64,000 nt of DNA, taken from assembly GCF_025961315.1 (NCBI RefSeq), contig NZ_JAOQNK010000001.1:744001-808000 (forward strand), read 5' to 3'. Every line of letters starts with the position of its first letter. The first letter of the stretch is position 1. A model generated the notes under the pieces. It did no database searches, was not told where the DNA came from, and saw only the letters and a list, made by a program, of their open reading frames with translations. Position numbers and translations under genes: made by a program. This document shows positions 61,831 through 64,000 of this stretch, one piece after another. The DNA is from Sphingobacterium kitahiroshimense (GTDB taxonomy: Bacteria; Bacteroidota; Bacteroidia; Sphingobacteriales; Sphingobacteriaceae).

Positions 61831-62064
61831 ATGAAAAAGTTAAGTGGAATGAAGAGCTTCTCTTCACTAGAAAACAATAAGTTAGATGAAACAGCTTTGG
61901 AAATGCTACAAGGTGGCCGTCGTTCTATTGGCGCTTCAGTCGTTTATTCGAACTTCCTGAATGCGCAAGGCCAACAAGATATTGATACTTATGATCAATA
62001 TGGGGCATTTGCTGGCAGAATTTGGGACAACTCTTCAGATTGTTCAGAAGCTAATACGTGGTAA
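61831..62064 (+). CDS. double-glycine leader peptide precursor (TIGR04149-like RiPP)
   Basis: 77 residues. The leader MKKLSGMKSFSSLENNKLDE ends in ALEMLQGG at residues 28-29, matching the GG-type leader of the Bacteroidota natural-product precursor family TIGR04149. Cleavage after Gly29 would give a core of 48 residues starting RRSIGASVVYSNF and ending DCSEANTW. The core has one Cys (residue 71), eight Ser/Thr, four Tyr and Trp residues, and many Gln and Asp. Known precursors of this kind are modified by radical-SAM or ATP-grasp enzymes and exported by peptidase-containing ABC transporters, none of which is in the window. The gene starts in a clean AT-rich context after the AraC pair. Confidence 0.75.
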   Translation: MKKLSGMKSFSSLENNKLDETALEMLQGGRRSIGASVVYSNFLNAQGQQDIDTYDQYGAFAGRIWDNSSDCSEANTW

Positions 62065-62120
62065 TAAACTTAGGGATATATTATCTAAATATCCTATTTT
62101 AGAAAAAATCAAATAGAATT

Positions 62121-62139
62121 AAGAAGAGCAGCTCTTCTT
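62121..62139 (+). terminator. hairpin after the peptide precursor
   Basis: AAGAAGAGC, one A, and GCTCTTCTT make a perfect 9-bp stem 56 bases after the precursor stop codon, followed by TGATTAAC. Confidence 0.5.
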
Positions 62140-62146
62140 TGATTAA

Positions 62147-62188
62147 CAATCAAATATGTACTCTTCCTAGGAACTACATATTTGATTG
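62147..62188 (+). repeat. second inverted repeat after the peptide precursor
   Basis: CAATCAAATATGTA (62147-62160) and TACATATTTGATTG (62175-62188) form a perfect 14-bp stem with a 14-base loop, only 7 bases after the previous hairpin. It may be a second terminator or a mobile-element remnant. Confidence 0.55.
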
Positions 62189-62347
62189 TCGGATGATTTT
62201 TAATAAAATAATAAGTCTACCAAAATGCGAAGTCTTCATTTACTACTTATATATGATGACCAAAATATGATTGTAAAAAATAATTCTTTTTCAGTGCTAT
62301 TCTAGTAAAATCACATAAACCGTTATCTTAATAACCTCTCCAAATTG

Positions 62348-62788
62348 CTATGAAGTGGCCCAAGTCAAATTTGGTAAGTTTTTAAGTAATTTTTTAGTTT
62401 CACACATCAAAATCGGGCTTTTACGAAAAAAATTCACATTAGATTCCGGAAATACATATAGAAGACTGGCGTTAAATTTTATTGGAAACTGGGATTTGCC
62501 CTCTGAAGTGCTAATTTCTATAAAATGTCCACAATCTAAGTACGAATCTTTTTCAGCTAGATTGGATAAACTAATATTTAAACTGATTTTATCCATACTG
62601 ATTTCCTCTGGGCAACTATCTTTTTTTAAATACAGAACACTTCTATTTATATAGCAATAAGATATTCTTTTGGAAATTCTCAATATTATGGAAATCAGAA
62701 TAAACAAAAATATGCAAATACAAAATAAAGTTAATGAGATAGTCTGAATCATCATTTTTATTGATTCAAAAGAAAAAGGAAATTCCAT
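62348..62788 (-). CDS. unknown membrane-anchored protein
   Basis: 146 residues from the ATG at 62786-62788; a two-codon longer frame begins with TTG. A single hydrophobic segment (MMIQTISLTLFCICIFLFIL) near the N-terminus is followed by a soluble domain with SCPEEISMDKISLNISLSNL and a Lys-rich end KKLLKNLPNLTWATS. Very AT-rich codon use compared with the housekeeping genes. No family recognised. It lies tail-to-tail with the peptide precursor and might be an immunity or accessory protein; that is inference from position only. Confidence 0.55.
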   Translation of the reverse strand: MEFPFSFESIKMMIQTISLTLFCICIFLFILISIILRISKRISYCYINRSVLYLKKDSCPEEISMDKISLNISLSNLAEKDSYLDCGHFIEISTSEGKSQFPIKFNASLLYVFPESNVNFFRKSPILMCETKKLLKNLPNLTWATS

Positions 62789-63054
62789 TACCAATGCAAT
62801 CGATAAATTTATAAAAGCTATGAGGCATAATAAATTTTGATATTTTTTTAATGAGTTAAAATTCTTTGGAGAAACCCTTCTATTACTGAATCTTCCATTT
62901 CTATTAATATTATTCTATAATAAATGATAAAAATTAAATTTGAACGCTGATTTTCTTAATCTTACTTCTCATTTTTTGCCAATGATAATGAACGGCGGAT
63001 ATTAACACTAATTTTTTCAAAAAATAGACTTCAATTTATTCGAAGGAGATCAAG

Positions 63055-63579
63055 TTAATTTTTAAAATAGTTCTTACTAAATTCACTGATAGAAAGAGTA
63101 TTTACGGATGTGTTTTGTAAAAAATGTTCTACTCTATATGCCCTTAAGCGATCTTTTTTGGTTAATTTCCACATTAATATATCAAAATTTAATTTCGAGA
63201 AATCTATTCTTAGTTTTTCTAATTCTAGTCGATGAACTTGCATATCCATCTCTAAAAATTGATCAAAAAGAAGTAGCCTGTTACACAAAAAGTAGACATT
63301 ATCTTGTTCCAAAAATATATTTCTTTTAAAAGAAGACAGCAAGGAATCTTTAATTCTCACCCAGAAAGATTCTTCCTTAAGAAAAATTAAATTATCCACT
63401 TTTTCGACTTCTAGATTCAATCTATTCATTAGATAAGCAACAATATTTTTGGGTGAAATTTGATTTTTATAAAAATTCCTCAAATTATCAATGGATTCCC
63501 ATCTACTTCTATCCAAAGACAAATCAATTTGATTTATATAAGCATATAAAAATACAACAAAAGCATAATCTATTTTCAT
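63055..63579 (-). CDS. unknown protein
   Basis: 174 residues from the ATG at 63577-63579; one codon earlier would be GTG. The start MKIDYAFVVFLYAYINQIDL is hydrophobic but short. The rest is mostly helical, Leu- and Lys-rich (RIKDSLLSSFKRNIFLEQDN, FCNRLLLFDQFLEMDMQVH-like). The DNA is strongly AT-rich. No family recognised. It precedes the gene at 62348 on the same strand by 266 bases. Confidence 0.55.
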   Translation of the reverse strand: MKIDYAFVVFLYAYINQIDLSLDRSRWESIDNLRNFYKNQISPKNIVAYLMNRLNLEVEKVDNLIFLKEESFWVRIKDSLLSSFKRNIFLEQDNVYFLCNRLLLFDQFLEMDMQVHRLELEKLRIDFSKLNFDILMWKLTKKDRLRAYRVEHFLQNTSVNTLSISEFSKNYFKN

Positions 63580-63679
63580 CACTGCATTTCATATAAAGTT
63601 TACTATTTCCACCAATTCTTACTAAAAAAAGACTCTATTGTTTTCAGATTTGGAGGAGCGCCTACAATCACTAAAAGTT

Positions 63680-63718
63680 AAAAATCAGCAAGTCAATATA
63701 AGTGACTTGCTGATTTTT
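63680..63718. terminator. strong terminator-like hairpin
   Basis: AAAAATCAGCAAGTCA (63680-63695) and TGACTTGCTGATTTTT (63703-63718) form a perfect 16-bp stem with a 7-base loop, and both flanks suit a terminator. It lies between the unknown gene at 63055 and the gene cut by the right edge, both on the minus strand. Confidence 0.7.
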
Positions 63719-63800
63719 AATATTATCAAAATTTAGAATCAAAATTTTACATCATAGCTCGCCCGGTGAAGATAATAAACAGCAAATAAAACAAAGCATA

Positions 63801-63830
63801 TTTTTCATCATTTACGTAAGTAATGAAAAA
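63801..63830 (-). terminator. terminator of the right-edge gene
   Basis: TTTTTCATCATTTAC and GTAAGTAATGAAAAA pair at 13 of 15 positions, ending 28 bases after the stop codon of the minus-strand gene at the right edge. Confidence 0.55.
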
Positions 63831-63857
63831 AATATATGATTTTCCAGTGCTAGCTTG

Positions 63858-64000
63858 CTATAGATTGTTTCTCAAATATTCTTGAAACTTATCTTGAAAC
63901 TGCAAACCGCTACCTACTCTGTATTTACTTAACTTGTTATTGAGCGTAAGTCCCCATAGGATGAATTCGGTCAGAAAATAGAAATCTTCAGGCTTCGTCT
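63858..64000 (-). CDS. 3' end of a gene cut by the right edge
   Basis: On the minus strand an open frame enters from the right edge and ends at TAG (63858-63860), giving the last 46 residues. They read PEDFYFLTEFILWGLTLNNK, then LSKYRVGSGLQFQDKF, and end in RNNL. The arrangement, an aromatic-rich helix followed by a K-rich segment and a short basic end, reminds me of the C-terminus of magnesium-chelatase subunit I-like AAA ATPases in Bacteroidota. This is a weak resemblance from memory. The rest of the gene lies outside the window. Confidence 0.45.
   Translation of the reverse strand, partial: TKPEDFYFLTEFILWGLTLNNKLSKYRVGSGLQFQDKFQEYLRNNL

Noticed and set aside
63645..63725. A plus-strand frame reading FSDLEERLQSLKVKNQQVN, like a transposase tail
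   Set aside because: It is short, lacks a start codon, and overlaps the perfect terminator stem at 63680-63718, which explains the sequence better.
1..64000. Mobile elements, CRISPR arrays and phage genes
   Set aside because: No transposase or integrase of normal length, no regularly spaced repeats and no phage structural genes were seen.

Overview
The window reads as chromosome of a Bacteroidota bacterium, most likely Sphingobacterium or a close relative in the Sphingobacteriaceae. Supporting signs are a SusC/SusD pair, AT-rich DNA, signal peptides and lipoboxes of Bacteroidota style, few Shine-Dalgarno sequences, a tRNA without an encoded CCA end, and promoters of the form TTG-N19-TAnnTTTG (a perfect example lies at 10245-10274). 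No insertion sequence, phage or CRISPR array was recognised.

Layout. 1-10 kb: the start of a secreted protein cut by the left edge, a secreted esterase-like hydrolase, a soluble five-PAS histidine kinase, a bacteriophytochrome kinase facing it, a nitronate monooxygenase and an SDR/DUF2867 protein. 10-26 kb: a dense run of small stress-type genes. It holds a cold-shock protein with a leader of about 250 nt, an lmo0937-type membrane peptide, DUF892 and DUF2383 ferritin-like/four-helix proteins, a SemiSWEET, a TspO-like protein, a third soluble PAS kinase, a Rho_N/SAP-like protein just upstream of a topoisomerase IB, a DUF421 protein with a C-terminal zinc ribbon, and three members of an uncharacterised protein family (12207, 19016, 24107). 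26-38.4 kb: a compact polysaccharide utilisation locus made of a periplasmic-propeller/LuxR regulator, SusC, SusD, a GH144 enzyme and a GH3 enzyme, which together suggest beta-1,2-glucan as substrate. 38.5-50 kb: mostly minus-strand genes, with tRNA-His, htpG, a TonB_C lipoprotein, DUF2891, GH29 and GH20 enzymes, a sirtuin and a second GH29. 50-57.3 kb: housekeeping genes rnhA, trxB, a DnaQ-like exonuclease, an M16 protease pair, hemF and gpsA.

57.3-64 kb is more accessory in character: a small ASCH-like protein, a single-domain DUF1456 protein, a lipoprotein, two overlapping paralogous AraC-type regulators, then a 77-residue peptide with a double-glycine leader of the Bacteroidota RiPP-precursor type (TIGR04149-like). 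After it come two very AT-rich unknown genes on the other strand and the end of a gene cut by the right edge. No modifying enzyme or peptidase-transporter for the peptide lies inside the window. This peptide locus and the three-member unknown family in the stress region are the best candidates for undescribed biology.
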